Origin: Longitalea arenae
GTDB taxonomy: Bacteria; Bacteroidota; Bacteroidia; Chitinophagales; Chitinophagaceae
DNA length: 37,536 nucleotides
Reading direction: 5' to 3'
NCBI RefSeq assembly: GCF_016924755.1
Contig: NZ_JAFFJX010000029.1
Span: forward strand, 1-37,536
Both the position numbers and the translations under genes were made by a program. Shown piece by piece: positions 16,501 through 25,381 of this stretch. The number at the start of each line of letters is the position of its first letter. Position 1 is the first letter of the stretch. The notes under the pieces are model-generated. The model worked only from the letters and a program-made list of their open reading frames with translations. It made no database searches and was not told the origin of the DNA.

Positions 16501-19462
16501 TCACCTGGTCGAAATCGGTTCCGGCTACCCCGGTACCATTCACGTCTATTGACAGGGTGCCGTTACTGAAAGTTTCACGGTAATCAAAAGTCATGATGCC
16601 GATGGAAGCACCTGGCGACAAGGTGCCGCCGGCATTTGCATACCGGTCTGCGGCTATGATACCTGTACCTTTAAATACGCCGCCGGTGTTATTGCTGAAG
16701 GTACCGCCGCCAGTATTGCTCAACAGGATGGGGACGCTTGAAGACGCGCCGATCGTAATGGCGCCTGAATTGTTAAAGAAGTTTCTATTAGCTGTGATAG
16801 CTGTGTTTACCCGGTCAATATTGATCTGCCCACCTGTGTTGCTAAAATCATTATCACTGTAAATACCATAACCGATGGTATTGCCGGCGCTCAACGAACC
16901 CATGGTAATGGCGCCCGCGTTGGTAAAACCAGCGCCATTGTGATAGATACCCGCGCTTGTTACCCGGTCTATCCTGATTTGCCCACCTGTATTGTTGTTG
17001 AAGATTCCGGAGTTTTGGAGTCCATCTGCGCCGGCAGCGGCGTTTGCGCCAATGGTAATTGCTCCAGCATTGGTGAAGGTGTTGGCCATATTGTGGATCG
17101 CAATGGTCGTTACCTGGTCAATATTGATTTGCCCACCCGCATTATTGTTGAAGGTGCTGTAGTTCTTGATGCCGGATACTCCTGAAGCAGCGTTTGCGCC
17201 AATGGTAATATCCCCTGCATTGGAGAAGGTACCGGCGTAATTGTAGATAGCTATAGACGTTACCTGATCGATATTGACTTGCCCCGTGTTGCTGAAAGTG
17301 GCTGTATTGTTGATCCCATACTGTCCCGAAGGCGCATTAACTCCGATGGTGATGGCGCCTGCATTGGTAAAGACGCCACTTACATTACTGAGTGCAGCTT
17401 CGCTGGCAGCGGCGCGGTCAATTTTTATTTGTGCGCCTGCGTTGTTGTTGAAAATGGCCTCATTATATATACCGCTGGCGCCTAATGCCGACATGTTACC
17501 GATGGTAAAGACGCCATTGTTTTGCACCGTTCCCTGATTCACGAGGCCTCGCCCGAAATCGCCCTGGAGGGTCAGGCTGCCTGTAGCGGCGATCGTCAAA
17601 GAACCTCCGGGCTGCACGGTGACAGACTTCGCCCATCCGGCCGTTGCGCTGATGACCGGATCGTTGACCACATCAGGGATGAATGCATCCAGTGCCGCAG
17701 CAGGCACACCTGCCGTCCAGTTGCCGGCAATATTCCAGTTGGTGTTTACTGCGCCGGTCCAGGTAGTTGCGGGGGCAGGTATAGAAGGGGAACCATATGC
17801 CAGTACCACCGTATTATTTTCGTAGAGCACATTCCAGTTGGCCGGAAGCCCGGTTACAACACTGAATGTTCCCGACAGCGATGTGGAACTCAGGATAACC
17901 ACCCGGTCGCCCACGGCTGGCGTATAGTTTATTGACAAAGCCAGGGCGCCGCTAAGGGTGGCCGCGCCATTTACAACTAGCTGATCGAAATCGGTACCGG
18001 CAACCCCCGCGCCATTCACTTCTATGGACAGGGTGCTGTAGCCAAAAGTTTCATCCCCCGTAAAAGTCATAACGCCAATGGATGTACCGGGCGCCAGACT
18101 GCCGCTGTTATTGGCAAACCGGGCCGCATCTATGCTACCGGTACCTTTTAACGTACCACCGGAGCTGTTACTGAAAGTACCGGTTCCGGCACTGGAAAGC
18201 AGCGTTGCCACGCCGGCCACTGCGCCAACGGTAATGGTTCCGGTATTGTTCAACATGTTATTACCGACTGCCAAAGCCGAACTGGCACGATCAATATTGA
18301 TCTGCCCGGTATTGTTAAAATTTCTCTGGCTGAAGATACCTTCGTCGAACGTGTTGCCACCACCCAGCGAACCCACCCTGATGGTGCCTGCATTGGTAAA
18401 GCTAATACCGGTGTTAGCTATGCCTATACCGGATGATTGATAGGGGTGATCGATGGTGATCAGCCCGTCTGCGGTATTGTTGAAGATTGCCTCATTTCTA
18501 AGGCTGATAAGGGCGGTTGGCGCGTTTGCGCCTATAGCAATTGTACCGGCATTGGTAAAAGTGCTGCTGCGATGGTCAAGTGCTATGCCAAAATTTTTAC
18601 GATCGATATTGATTATGCCACCTGTATTATTGTCGAAAGGCCCATAGTTTTCCAGGAATGCACTGAAGCCATATTTCGATCCGATGGTAATGGTGCCCTG
18701 GTTCTGGAAGGTACCCGTGTTCCTGAAACTACTGACAATGCAATTATACGTAATAAATCCACCGGCGTTATTGTTGAAGCTGGCATTGTTATGGAAACCG
18801 CCATTGCTCATTCCTATATCCATACTAATTGAACCTGCGTTGGAGAAGCTGCCGCTATAATTGTAAAGCGCCGTATTTACCTGACCAATGTTGATGTTCG
18901 CACCGGTGAGATTCTCGAAAGCGCCGTCGTTGCGGAGGCCTGTAGTAACGTATCCTGTGGTTGTACCGATATTGATCGTACCTGCATTGGAAAAGGTGCC
19001 GCGAAGATTGTAAAGCCCTGTTCCGCTTACCCGGGCGCCGATAGTGATTATGGCGCCTGAACTATTATTGAAGACACCCTGGTTGCGGATGCCATTTCCG
19101 ACCGTTGCATTACTTAAAAATGTGATGACGCCGTCGTTCTGCACCGTACCCAAATTATCAAAACCCAGCCTGTTAGCGCCTTCATGTATAGTCAGGATAC
19201 CTGATGTGCTGATCGTTAGTAAAGCCCCGGAATCAATCTGTACAGAGTTAACGGCTGCAGTAGCTGAACTGATCACCGGGTCGTTGGTTACATCGGGGAT
19301 GATGACATGGGAGGTTGCATTTGGCACATCTGCCGTCCAGTTATCTGCCCTATTCCAATCCGTGTCGACATTTCCCGTCCAGGTGGTTTGAGCATGCAGG
19401 TTATATGCTGCCACAAAAAATAAAAGAACGAAAGATAATAGTACGCGTTGAGCAAAAGCCAT
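13553..19462 (-). CDS. Giant T9SS-exported repetitive surface protein
   Basis: About 1969 residues. ATG at 19462 is chosen because a signal peptide (MAFAQRVLLSFVLLFFVAAY...HAQ) starts there; the open frame extends 39 codons further without sense. Three long modules follow, each opening with TTWTG-x-V-x-T-x-W-N...NWTA-V and PDV-x-NDP-x-IS. Each continues with some six or seven ~45-residue beta-helix repeats (FTNAGAITIGANAASGQYGI / FNNNAGGQINIDR) and closes with a GT-L-x-PG...DFDQL-x-V...GDRV-x-IL segment. Module starts are near 19395, 17775 and 16310; a shorter fourth module starts near 14670. Then come a fibronectin-like domain (LEFTGQAAGNKAVLKWKTAD...IERSADG) and a type IX secretion sorting domain (PVPANSFVTL...GIYNVKTSLGTYRFVKQ). 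Likely an adhesin or stalk-like surface protein. Confidence 0.92.
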   Translation of the reverse strand: MAFAQRVLLSFVLLFFVAAYNLHAQTTWTGNVDTDWNRADNWTADVPNATSHVIIPDVTNDPVISSATAAVNSVQIDSGALLTISTSGILTIHEGANRLGFDNLGTVQNDGVITFLSNATVGNGIRNQGVFNNSSGAIITIGARVSGTGLYNLRGTFSNAGTINIGTTTGYVTTGLRNDGAFENLTGANINIGQVNTALYNYSGSFSNAGSISMDIGMSNGGFHNNASFNNNAGGFITYNCIVSSFRNTGTFQNQGTITIGSKYGFSAFLENYGPFDNNTGGIINIDRKNFGIALDHRSSTFTNAGTIAIGANAPTALISLRNEAIFNNTADGLITIDHPYQSSGIGIANTGISFTNAGTIRVGSLGGGNTFDEGIFSQRNFNNTGQINIDRASSALAVGNNMLNNTGTITVGAVAGVATLLSSAGTGTFSNSSGGTLKGTGSIDAARFANNSGSLAPGTSIGVMTFTGDETFGYSTLSIEVNGAGVAGTDFDQLVVNGAATLSGALALSINYTPAVGDRVVILSSTSLSGTFSVVTGLPANWNVLYENNTVVLAYGSPSIPAPATTWTGAVNTNWNIAGNWTAGVPAAALDAFIPDVVNDPVISATAGWAKSVTVQPGGSLTIAATGSLTLQGDFGRGLVNQGTVQNNGVFTIGNMSALGASGIYNEAIFNNNAGAQIKIDRAAASEAALSNVSGVFTNAGAITIGVNAPSGQYGINNTATFSNTGQVNIDQVTSIAIYNYAGTFSNAGDITIGANAASGVSGIKNYSTFNNNAGGQINIDQVTTIAIHNMANTFTNAGAITIGANAAAGADGLQNSGIFNNNTGGQIRIDRVTSAGIYHNGAGFTNAGAITMGSLSAGNTIGYGIYSDNDFSNTGGQINIDRVNTAITANRNFFNNSGAITIGASSSVPILLSNTGGGTFSNNTGGVFKGTGIIAADRYANAGGTLSPGASIGIMTFDYRETFSNGTLSIDVNGTGVAGTDFDQVKVIVTATLGGTLALSINYTPVIGDRVVILTANSIAGAFNTITGLPTNCQIIYEDKSVVLVCTSNPPTTWTGAVNTDWNTAGNWTAGVPTATLDAVIPDVVNDPIISATAGVAKSVTVMPEGSLTIANTGSLTINGDLGQGIINKGTVQNNGIITIGNVSVLAMNGIRNEANFNNNAGAQINIDRAAAREAAINNAVGVFTNAGVITIGANAVAGQYGIYNNASFNNTTGGKLIIDQVTMVGLFNNVNKTVTNAGAITIGATAGTGPRGVENYGVINNNTGGQINIDRTTSVALYNYQGSTFTNAAGIIIGANAASGQYGIINSSLNNGVANFTNSSGGNIIIDQVSTAGIRNTSGNTFNNAGDITIGATEAAGQYGINNSGTFNHTGGQINIDRATAVALYNDYESRFTSAGGITIGASAASGQYGLQNYSLFYNNAGSLIRINRVTITAIYNLGHFDNAATITIGGSAAIPGLLISTGSYTFSNITGGILKGAGSITAARYENAGGTLAPGAPIGVMTFDADETFNNNTLSIDVNGKGVAGTDFDQLVVNGTATLGGTLAVTMNYTPAIGDQVTILSANAVSGTFATVTGLPSYWKVIYTGNAVILEYEGVYTWTGNVSPAWNTAGNWANGTVPGAGKNVLFPATGVVRELTVNNSISTGSIEIATGRTVTIGATGTFSATGTLINNGTIKGAGAIVNANFTNTGILAPGNSLGILSVTGNLINQGVLQAEIGGTTAGTQYDQLAVSGAVTVGGTLTVSTINGFTLAAGQTFTFITGATVTGSFASVTWPAGVTGTVTYLSNAVTLNVLSALPLTLLEFTGQAAGNKAVLKWKTADEENTSMFQIERSADGVSFIKLDALAAMGSGAHPYSFTDENPLAGNNYYRLKMVDIDGQFTYSKTALLKFAAKDGLQITPVPANSFVTLTIKDPALIGRQAQVYNTAGMLVDNVVLTNNTRINIGNWPAGIYNVKTSLGTYRFVKQ

Positions 19463-19592
19463 TGGTAGTTTTTTAACAGGTGCTAAACTGTTTCGATAAC
19501 AGAATGCGATGGAAAAATGGGATAAATTACGTTGCGGTGAGATCAATGCCTCGTAGTAAACAAGGGCATGAGGGCACAAGTTAGTTTCCGGA

Positions 19593-19808
19593 TTATTTAT
19601 TTTGTTGAATTTCTTTTTGTTTACCCGATACCAGTTTTGTAATAAACAGCAGGCTTGGACAAATACCGGTAATGGCGGCGAACAACGAAACAGCCGCCGG
19701 CAGGTACAGCAGCCAGTTTACGGTTGTAAAACCAGTAAAATATATTCCGGTCCAGAGCATACAGCTCATAAAGGCAAAGAAGAGTCGCAGCGAAACAGAA
19801 GCTTTCAT
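19593..19808 (-). CDS. DUF2892 (YgaP-type) small membrane protein
   Basis: A 71-residue protein with two hydrophobic helices (LFFAFMSCMLWTGIYFTGF and WLLYLPAAVSLFAAITG) and the DUF2892 ending ITGICPSLLFITKL. The GxCP-L motif between helix 2 and the tail is the family's signature, as in the membrane domain of YgaP rhodanese proteins. DUF2892 genes in Bacteroidota often stand with Crp/Fnr, rhodanese or MBL genes in sulfur-related loci, which is family knowledge and not shown here. A double Crp/Fnr-type operator lies 61-100 bases upstream of its start, so it is probably controlled by the regulator at 8558-9202 or a paralogue. Confidence 0.82.
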   Translation of the reverse strand: MKASVSLRLFFAFMSCMLWTGIYFTGFTTVNWLLYLPAAVSLFAAITGICPSLLFITKLVSGKQKEIQQNK

Positions 19809-19868
19809 GATGTTTTATTTAGCAGGTTGGGAATACATCACAAAAGTGCAGCAAGCAGTTAAGTGTTT

Positions 19869-19908
19869 TTGTAACACTCGTTACAAGTAATTGTAACAAA
19901 TGTTACAA
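19869..19908. promoter_or_regulatory. Tandem Crp/Fnr-type operator upstream of the DUF2892 gene
   Basis: Two perfect dyads, TTGTAAC-ACTC-GTTACAA (19869-19886) and TTGTAAC-AAAT-GTTACAA (19891-19908), separated by GTAA, give a 22-bp period. Same architecture as at 8524-8563. The position, 61 bases before the DUF2892 start on the minus strand, fits an activator site upstream of the core promoter. Confidence 0.82.
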
Positions 19909-20084
19909 ACCGATACCAACCGGAGCATGCGACGGTATGAGAACCTGGTATTTTGGGGGCATATTGTGTTTACGTGATCTACAGGAAGTATGGCAATATT
20001 GAAAACAACAGGTCGATGCTGACTTATTATGAAAAATAATTACAATATATGTTCACGTCGCTTCCCTTTCTTCTTTTCAAATAG

Positions 20085-20399
20085 CAGGCACTCACAGGTT
20101 GGGCAATAGAAGATTATCCCTATCCCGTTAGAACCTACCCGGTTGATCTTCGGTTTGTTTTTATTGATACCCCCCAAGAAGGCATTCTGCTGCACCTTCA
20201 CTATAGTCAAGACCTGTTTACTTCGGAAACGGCTACACAATTCATCTACCATATTATTTAAAAAGCGGAACATTTCTGTCAGTATCCCGATGACCTCATC
20301 AGTATGACCATCTTACAGGAAGAAGCAATTACCTTGGTGAGCGATTCTATACCAGATTCCGTTAAGGAAATTTTAATTTTTATTTTCTTTGATTTGTAA
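20085..20399 (+). pseudogene. Fragment of a nonribosomal peptide synthetase condensation domain (C-terminal end)
   Basis: The plus-strand frame reads QALTGWAIEDYPYPVRTYPV, then DLRFVFIDTPQEGILLHLHY, SQDLFTSETATQFIYHII, a TAA stop (about 20248), and continues in the same frame with KAEHFCQYPDDLISMTILQE and EEAITL. YPV-x-L...L-x-L-x-Y-x-x-DLF-x-x-ETA...H is the last part of an NRPS condensation domain, followed by the pd-x-x-i-x-x-i-x-L-x-EE linker toward the adenylation domain. The frame opens after a stop and no start codon fits. It contains an internal stop and is not followed by an A domain, so it is a short dead relic. The minus-strand frame over the same bases has no motif. Confidence 0.7.
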
Positions 20400-20804
20400 A
20401 AACATCCCATTACCCTATGTTTCAGGCTAAGTATTGGTAACGAGAACAGAAGGCATTGAACTATAGGCAATAGTACAGATGGCCGCAAAACATTAATGGA
20501 GCTTTTACTTACAACTCTCCAGTGGTCTCATTTTAAGTCACATTCATTGTAAATCGCTTGATTCGTTAAGCATATTTTAAAATTTTCCCCTGGTGAATCC
20601 TCTTAAGGCGGACTGTTATTTTGCTGTCAATCGGCATAAAATCTTACATTCTACTACTTCTAATTTTTCCATTTAGCCGATATTTGTTGAACCTATGACG
20701 TCCCGATGGATGCGGGGCTCATAAGTTGTTGTAATTTCATAAATTATGCACGGCTAAGAGGTGCGATGCGAAATTGCATTATAATCATTATTACAATCTG
20801 AAGA
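20400..20804. other. Gap before the hybrid sensor kinase
   Basis: No gene recognised. The region is AT-rich with stops in all frames and presumably contains the promoter of the kinase gene; no clear Bacteroidota -33/-7 pair stands out. Confidence 0.4.
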
Positions 20805-23800
20805 ATGGTAGAACCCAACATTCCGCCACATAACGAGCTTCACTTTCTGCAAGGTGGCGGGCAAATGGGGGCATTGATCCGCAGCTACGACTGGACTGCC
20901 AGTCCGCTTGGCGCCCCCATAACATGGCCAAATAGTTTAAAAACGTCAATAGGTATTATGCTGGGCTCTCCTTACCCCATGTTTGTTTGGTGGGGAAAGG
21001 AAATGATTATGTTTCACAATGACGCATATGTACCTGTACTCGGAAAAAGGCACCCAGAAGCACTGGGTAAGTCGGGGCCTGTGATTTGGGCCGATGTGTG
21101 GGAGTTTATTGGTCCGCTCATGAACGATGTATTGTATAATGGCAAAGCCTATTATTTCGAGAAACAACTGCTTATCCCGGAAAGAAAGGGCTTCAAAGAA
21201 GAAACGTATTTTACCTTTTCATACAGTCCTATTCCTGCTGACGATTCCGGCATAGGGGGAATATTCTGTGTTTGCTCTGAAGACACGTCGCAGGTTTTAC
21301 ATGCAAGGCGGTTTGCAACCCTAACCAAGCTTTCGCAGATGGTGGCTACAGATCGTACAAACGAGGTTTTTGAGAACGCGGCTGCCATACTGGAGGCGAG
21401 CACCAACGATCTGCCGTTTGGGCTATTTTATGCACTATCTGTTGAGGGCAGAACAGCGGAACTGGCAGGAATATTTGGCCTTCCCCAAGACGAACAGATT
21501 GCACCACTTACAATCTCCGCAAAACCTGGAGAAGATACAGCCTGGCCCATTTTTGATGTGAAGTCAGAAGAGAATACGCTTGTAATTGTCGACGATCTGC
21601 AGAAGCGCTTTCCCCCACTGCCTGCTCATCCTTGGGACGAACCGGTTAGACGTGCTGCAATTATTCCGCTTCTAAAACCTGCAGACAATCAACCGGCCGG
21701 GTATTTTATCGCCGGGCTTAGCCCCAGGCTTGAACTAGACCAGGAATATAAAGCGTTTCTGTTGTTGGTTGCAGGACAGGTTACAACAGCGCTTGCCAAT
21801 GCAATAACCCGACACCAGGAAGCTGAGCGGATAAAAAAACTTGTCGCGCTTGATAAAGCAAAGACCGACTTTTTCAGCAACGTAAGTCATGAATTCAGAA
21901 CACCGCTAACGTTAATATTGGGTCCTATCCGGGAAATTCTGTCATCCCAAAAGGATTCGGCGGTCGGAAAAGAATTAAAAACAGTGTATGAAAATATACT
22001 GCGTCTGCTGAAGCTCGTCAATACATTGCTTGATTTCTCGCGGATCGAAGCAAAAAGTATGGAGGCCTCTTATGAGCCAGTAGATCTTTCCTTACTTACC
22101 CGTGGTCTGGCCAGTCAATTTAGTTCAGCAATTGAAAAAGCAGGTTTAACCTACATTATAGATTGCCGGCCTCTATCAGAACCGGTTTATGTAGACGTTT
22201 CCTTATGGGAAAAGATTGTTTTAAACCTGATCTCCAACGCATTCAAGTTTACTTTTGAAGGCAAAATTACAGTGGCATTGACTGAAACGGCTAAACACGC
22301 CGTCCTGACGGTGCAGGACAGCGGCGTTGGCATCCCTGAAAAAGAGCTGCCCTAACCTATTTATCAGGTTTCATCGAATCCAAAATACACGTTCCCGGTC
22401 TTACGAGGGCTCGGGGATAGGTCTCGCGTTGGTGAAAGAACTTGTTGAGTTGCATGGAGGAACGATCGAGGTGAGCAGCGTTGAAAACCACGGAACCGTC
22501 TTTACCGTAAAAATTCCACAAGGCAGGTTGCATTTAGACCAGGATAAAATCGTTCCTCAGAAGCCTCAAGCACTCAATAGCGAAGAGAAAGAAGCACACA
22601 TCTACGAAGCGCTCCTATGGACGGATAATAGTTCGACTAACGACTCAATAAGACTATCGGAAAACGGCCGTCCACATAGCAGGATAGCAGCTAACAAAGC
22701 GGTGCAAATTCTTGTTGTGGACGACAATTCCGACATGCTTAAGTATTTAGCCGGGGTGATAAATCCATATTGGACCGTAGAAACAGTTAAAGATGGTATC
22801 CAGGCGTTGGAATCTGTTAAGCGCAGGATCCCTGATCTGATCCTCAGCGACGTCATGATGCCGAACATGGATGGCTTTCAACTCCTCTCCCATATTCGCA
22901 ATGACGTCAACACGCATCACGTTCCATTTATCCTGCTGTCGGCCAGAGCTGGAAACGAAGCAATCGTAGAGGGCCTTGAAAGAGGAGCCAATGATTACCT
23001 GGTAAAACCGTTTTCGCCGCTTGAACTGATAACCCGCATAACAACCCAACTCGAATTAACGGGTTCCAAAGCCGTTGCCAGAAGGCTTGAAAAATTAGTA
23101 GCTGAGCGCACGCACGAACTCGCCCGAAGCAATGAAGACTTGCAACAGTTCGCACACGTTGCAAGTCACGATTTGAAAGAGCCAGCCAGGAAGATAATAG
23201 CCTTTTGCAGTCTTTTAGTTAGCGAGTTTCGGGACGTGTTACCGCCCGAGGCAAATATTCATCTTGAAAAAATAAAAAATGCGGCAGCGCGAATGCACAA
23301 CCTGATTGAAGGGATATTGCAATACTCATCCGCGAATAACACTGCACTGGACACGCAGCAAGTTAACTTGAATGCCATACTACAAAATGTGCTGGTGGAC
23401 CTCGAAGTTGTGATACAGGAAAAAAAAGCAGTTGTTCAGTCGGACAGATTACCCTCTATAGAAGGTTCCAATACTTTACTGCACCAGCTATTTTACAACC
23501 TGGTTAATAACTCGCTTAAGTTCTCTAAATCAGGAACCCCACCTTTCATACAAATAACCTCGGGCAAAGCGGCTGCAGAAAACGTTCTAAATGAAGAGCT
23601 ACCCTTGAATAAAGAATATATTCAAATATCCTTTAAGGATAATGGAATTGGGTTCCACCAGGACAGTGCGCAAACGATATTTAACAATTTCAGCAGGCTG
23701 AATCCCAAGCATGCATACGAAGGCACCGGACTTGGATTAGCACTTTGTAAAAAAATAGCTAAGCGACATGGTGGAACAATCTTTGCAGAAGGACGCCCAC

Positions 23801-23844
23801 TCGACGGTTCTACGTTTACCATTATACTCCCTTTGAAGCAGTAA
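20805..23844 (+). pseudogene. Hybrid sensor histidine kinase (PAS, GAF, HK, REC, second HK), split by a 1-base frameshift at 22350-22352
   Basis: Frame 1 (20805-22355): an N-terminal PAS-like domain (QMGALIRSYDWTASPLGAPI...MFHNDAYVPVLGKRHPEALG), a GAF-like region, HisKA with His362 in NVSHEFRTPLTLILGPIREI, and an ATPase with NLISNAFKFTFEGKI and DSGVGIPEKELP. It stops at 22353. Frame 2 (to 23844) continues exactly where frame 1 ends: NLFIRFHRIQ, then GSGIGLALVKELVELHGG. A receiver follows (VVDDNSDMLKYL; Asp in LILSDVMMPNMDGF; YLVKPFSPLE), then a second HisKA (HVASHDLKEPARKI) and ATPase (GTGLGLALCKKIAKRHGG). Removing one C from the CCC at 22350-22352 restores a single ~1012-residue protein. No membrane helices, so cytoplasmic. 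If the shift is real the first kinase lacks its G2 box. Confidence 0.88.
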
Positions 23845-23879
23845 CAATAGCAGGAAATATCTCTCATAACGTGGGGTTT

Positions 23880-23923
23880 TGTTATTACCGCGTTTGATGG
23901 AAGATATCTTAAGGGTAATAACA
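23880..23923 (+). terminator. Inverted repeat after the hybrid kinase, possible terminator
   Basis: TGTTATTACC (23880-23889) pairs perfectly with GGTAATAACA (23914-23923) over a 24-base loop, 36 bases after the kinase stop, between convergent genes. It lacks a good T-tract, so its role as terminator is tentative. Confidence 0.4.
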
Positions 23924-23934
23924 TAATCTCATAA

Positions 23935-23959
23935 GATTGCAAGACAGATCATTGCAATC
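23935..23959 (-). terminator. Inverted repeat at the 3' end of the HxlR gene
   Basis: GATTGCAA (23935-23942) and TTGCAATC (23952-23959) form an 8-bp stem with a 9-base loop, ending 4 bases before the HxlR stop codon at 23963. A weak terminator candidate for the minus-strand transcript. Confidence 0.35.
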
Positions 23960-23962
23960 GAG

Positions 23963-24343
23963 TCATTGCATAGTGTTTCTAGTAGGCTCAACCGCATCAT
24001 TTTTTTGCATCGCTGGATTCTTTTCAAGTTGTTGTTCTGCCCACTGCATAACGATCTCTATAATTGGGATAATGCGCTTTCCTTCATGAGTAATACTGTA
24101 CTCTACCTTTGGTACTTTTTCTGAATGTTCTGTACGTGTAAGCAAACCATCTGAGACCAGTTCCGACAATGTCGTGGTGAGCATTTTGGTTGTAATTCCT
24201 GCTATCATCTTTTTTAATTCCCCAAAACGCAAAACCCCCAACTCATTCACGTACCAAAGTATTCGGGCTTTGTATTTGCCGCCTATACGTTTAAAGCCAT
24301 ATTCTATGGTGCAACCGGCATATAAAAGTTGTTTGTGTGTCAT
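23963..24343 (-). CDS. HxlR-family transcriptional regulator
   Basis: A 126-residue winged-helix protein: CTIEYGFKRIGGKYKARILW at the start (family pattern C-P...ig-GKW...IL), FGELKKMIAGITTKMLTTTL as recognition helix region (about 41-60), then LVSDGLLTRTEHSEKVPKVE and YSITHEGKRIIPII. The cysteine near position 11 is the one that senses electrophiles or oxidants in HxlR/HypR relatives. It is divergent from the MBL-fold hydrolase gene with about 120 bases between the start codons. The usual logic is that an HxlR protein represses or activates the divergent enzyme gene; that pairing is inferred from arrangement. Confidence 0.92.
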   Translation of the reverse strand: MTHKQLLYAGCTIEYGFKRIGGKYKARILWYVNELGVLRFGELKKMIAGITTKMLTTTLSELVSDGLLTRTEHSEKVPKVEYSITHEGKRIIPIIEIVMQWAEQQLEKNPAMQKNDAVEPTRNTMQ

Positions 24344-24466
24344 ATTTTTTTACCTTTTTAAGCTGGTTTACAACGTAAATAGTGAATTATTACCTAGTTA
24401 CTTTTAAGTGTCTACTTTCATGTCATATGCAGTCGGTATAATTTTATGCTGTTAAAATACAAAACT

Positions 24467-25381
24467 ATGTATACGACAAACAGCATTTCCAGAAAAGCGG
24501 GCTTTCATCGTTTTGGATTAGGAACTCTTGAGCTAACTGTGGTATCCGATGGGTTTATTGTTTTCGATCCGCCTCAGCCTATTCTGGCGCCTGAAACCAG
24601 TAAAGCATGCTTCAAAAGCGCATTAGAGTCACATTTTTTGCCTTCTGGTTTTGTAAAGATAGCACTGAATATGCTTGTGATCAAAAACGGAGCGCAGGTT
24701 ATATTAATAGACGCCGGCGCAGGTAATACCATGGGAGACAGCTCTGGATGGTTGATCCCTAATCTCGAACTTGCTGGTATACGTCCAGCGGAGGTGACCA
24801 ACATCCTCATAACGCATGCACATTCAGACCATATTGGTGGGATACTTACTTCTACAGGGGATTTGGCCTTCCCGAATGCCAAGGTTTATATGCCGCGAAA
24901 TGAATATGAATTTTGGGATTCCGGAACAGTAAATTTATCAAAGAGCAAGTTGGTTGACAAGGAAGGCTTTATTCGTTTTTCTGTACCAATCATACAAGCT
25001 GTCAAAAAAGCATTGGGTGCAAAGTTGATCTTGTTTGAACCGGGTCAGATATTATTTGATTTTATTAAAGCTATTCCGACACCGGGCCATACACCTGGCC
25101 ATACTTCTTATTTGATAATGTCTGAAGGACAGGAATTGATACATATGGGCGACCTCACTCACCATTTATTACTATTCGAATATCCTGATTGGGGTTTTGA
25201 GGCGGATTATGACTTCAAAGAAGGTATTGTTACGCGCAAGGAAATGCTGCACCGCTTAGCAGAGACTCGGCAACTAGCCTTTTCCATTCATCTTCCATGG
25301 CCTGGTCTAGGACATGTAAGGAAGAAAGGAGGAGCTTTTGAATGGGTAAGCGAGCATTTCACAAGTTTTAGTGCAATGTAA
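24467..25381 (+). CDS. MBL-fold metallo-hydrolase
   Basis: A 304-residue metallo-beta-lactamase-fold enzyme. The metal motif is ITHAHSDHIGG (His117, His119, Asp121, His122 from ATG at 24467). Further ligands are the His in TPGHTPGHTSYLI, Asp in IHMGDLTHH and the His in FSIHLPWPGLGHV. This is the pattern of hydrolases related to AiiA-type lactonases and AttM-like or aryl-sulfatase-like enzymes of Bacteroidota; the substrate cannot be told. The start at 24467 is preferred over an ATG seven codons upstream because the family's N-terminus begins near there. No signal peptide is seen. Probably regulated by the divergent HxlR protein. Confidence 0.88.
   Translation: MYTTNSISRKAGFHRFGLGTLELTVVSDGFIVFDPPQPILAPETSKACFKSALESHFLPSGFVKIALNMLVIKNGAQVILIDAGAGNTMGDSSGWLIPNLELAGIRPAEVTNILITHAHSDHIGGILTSTGDLAFPNAKVYMPRNEYEFWDSGTVNLSKSKLVDKEGFIRFSVPIIQAVKKALGAKLILFEPGQILFDFIKAIPTPGHTPGHTSYLIMSEGQELIHMGDLTHHLLLFEYPDWGFEADYDFKEGIVTRKEMLHRLAETRQLAFSIHLPWPGLGHVRKKGGAFEWVSEHFTSFSAM

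Noticed and set aside
14283-19391. Many plus-strand frames of 60-140 codons across the giant gene
   Set aside because: Opposite-strand shadows of a long repetitive coding sequence; they repeat with its modules and show no independent motif.
20040-20273. Minus-strand 77-codon frame with a CPTCEC pair, a possible zinc-finger protein
   Set aside because: The plus strand of the same bases encodes a recognisable NRPS condensation-domain remnant, so this is its shadow.
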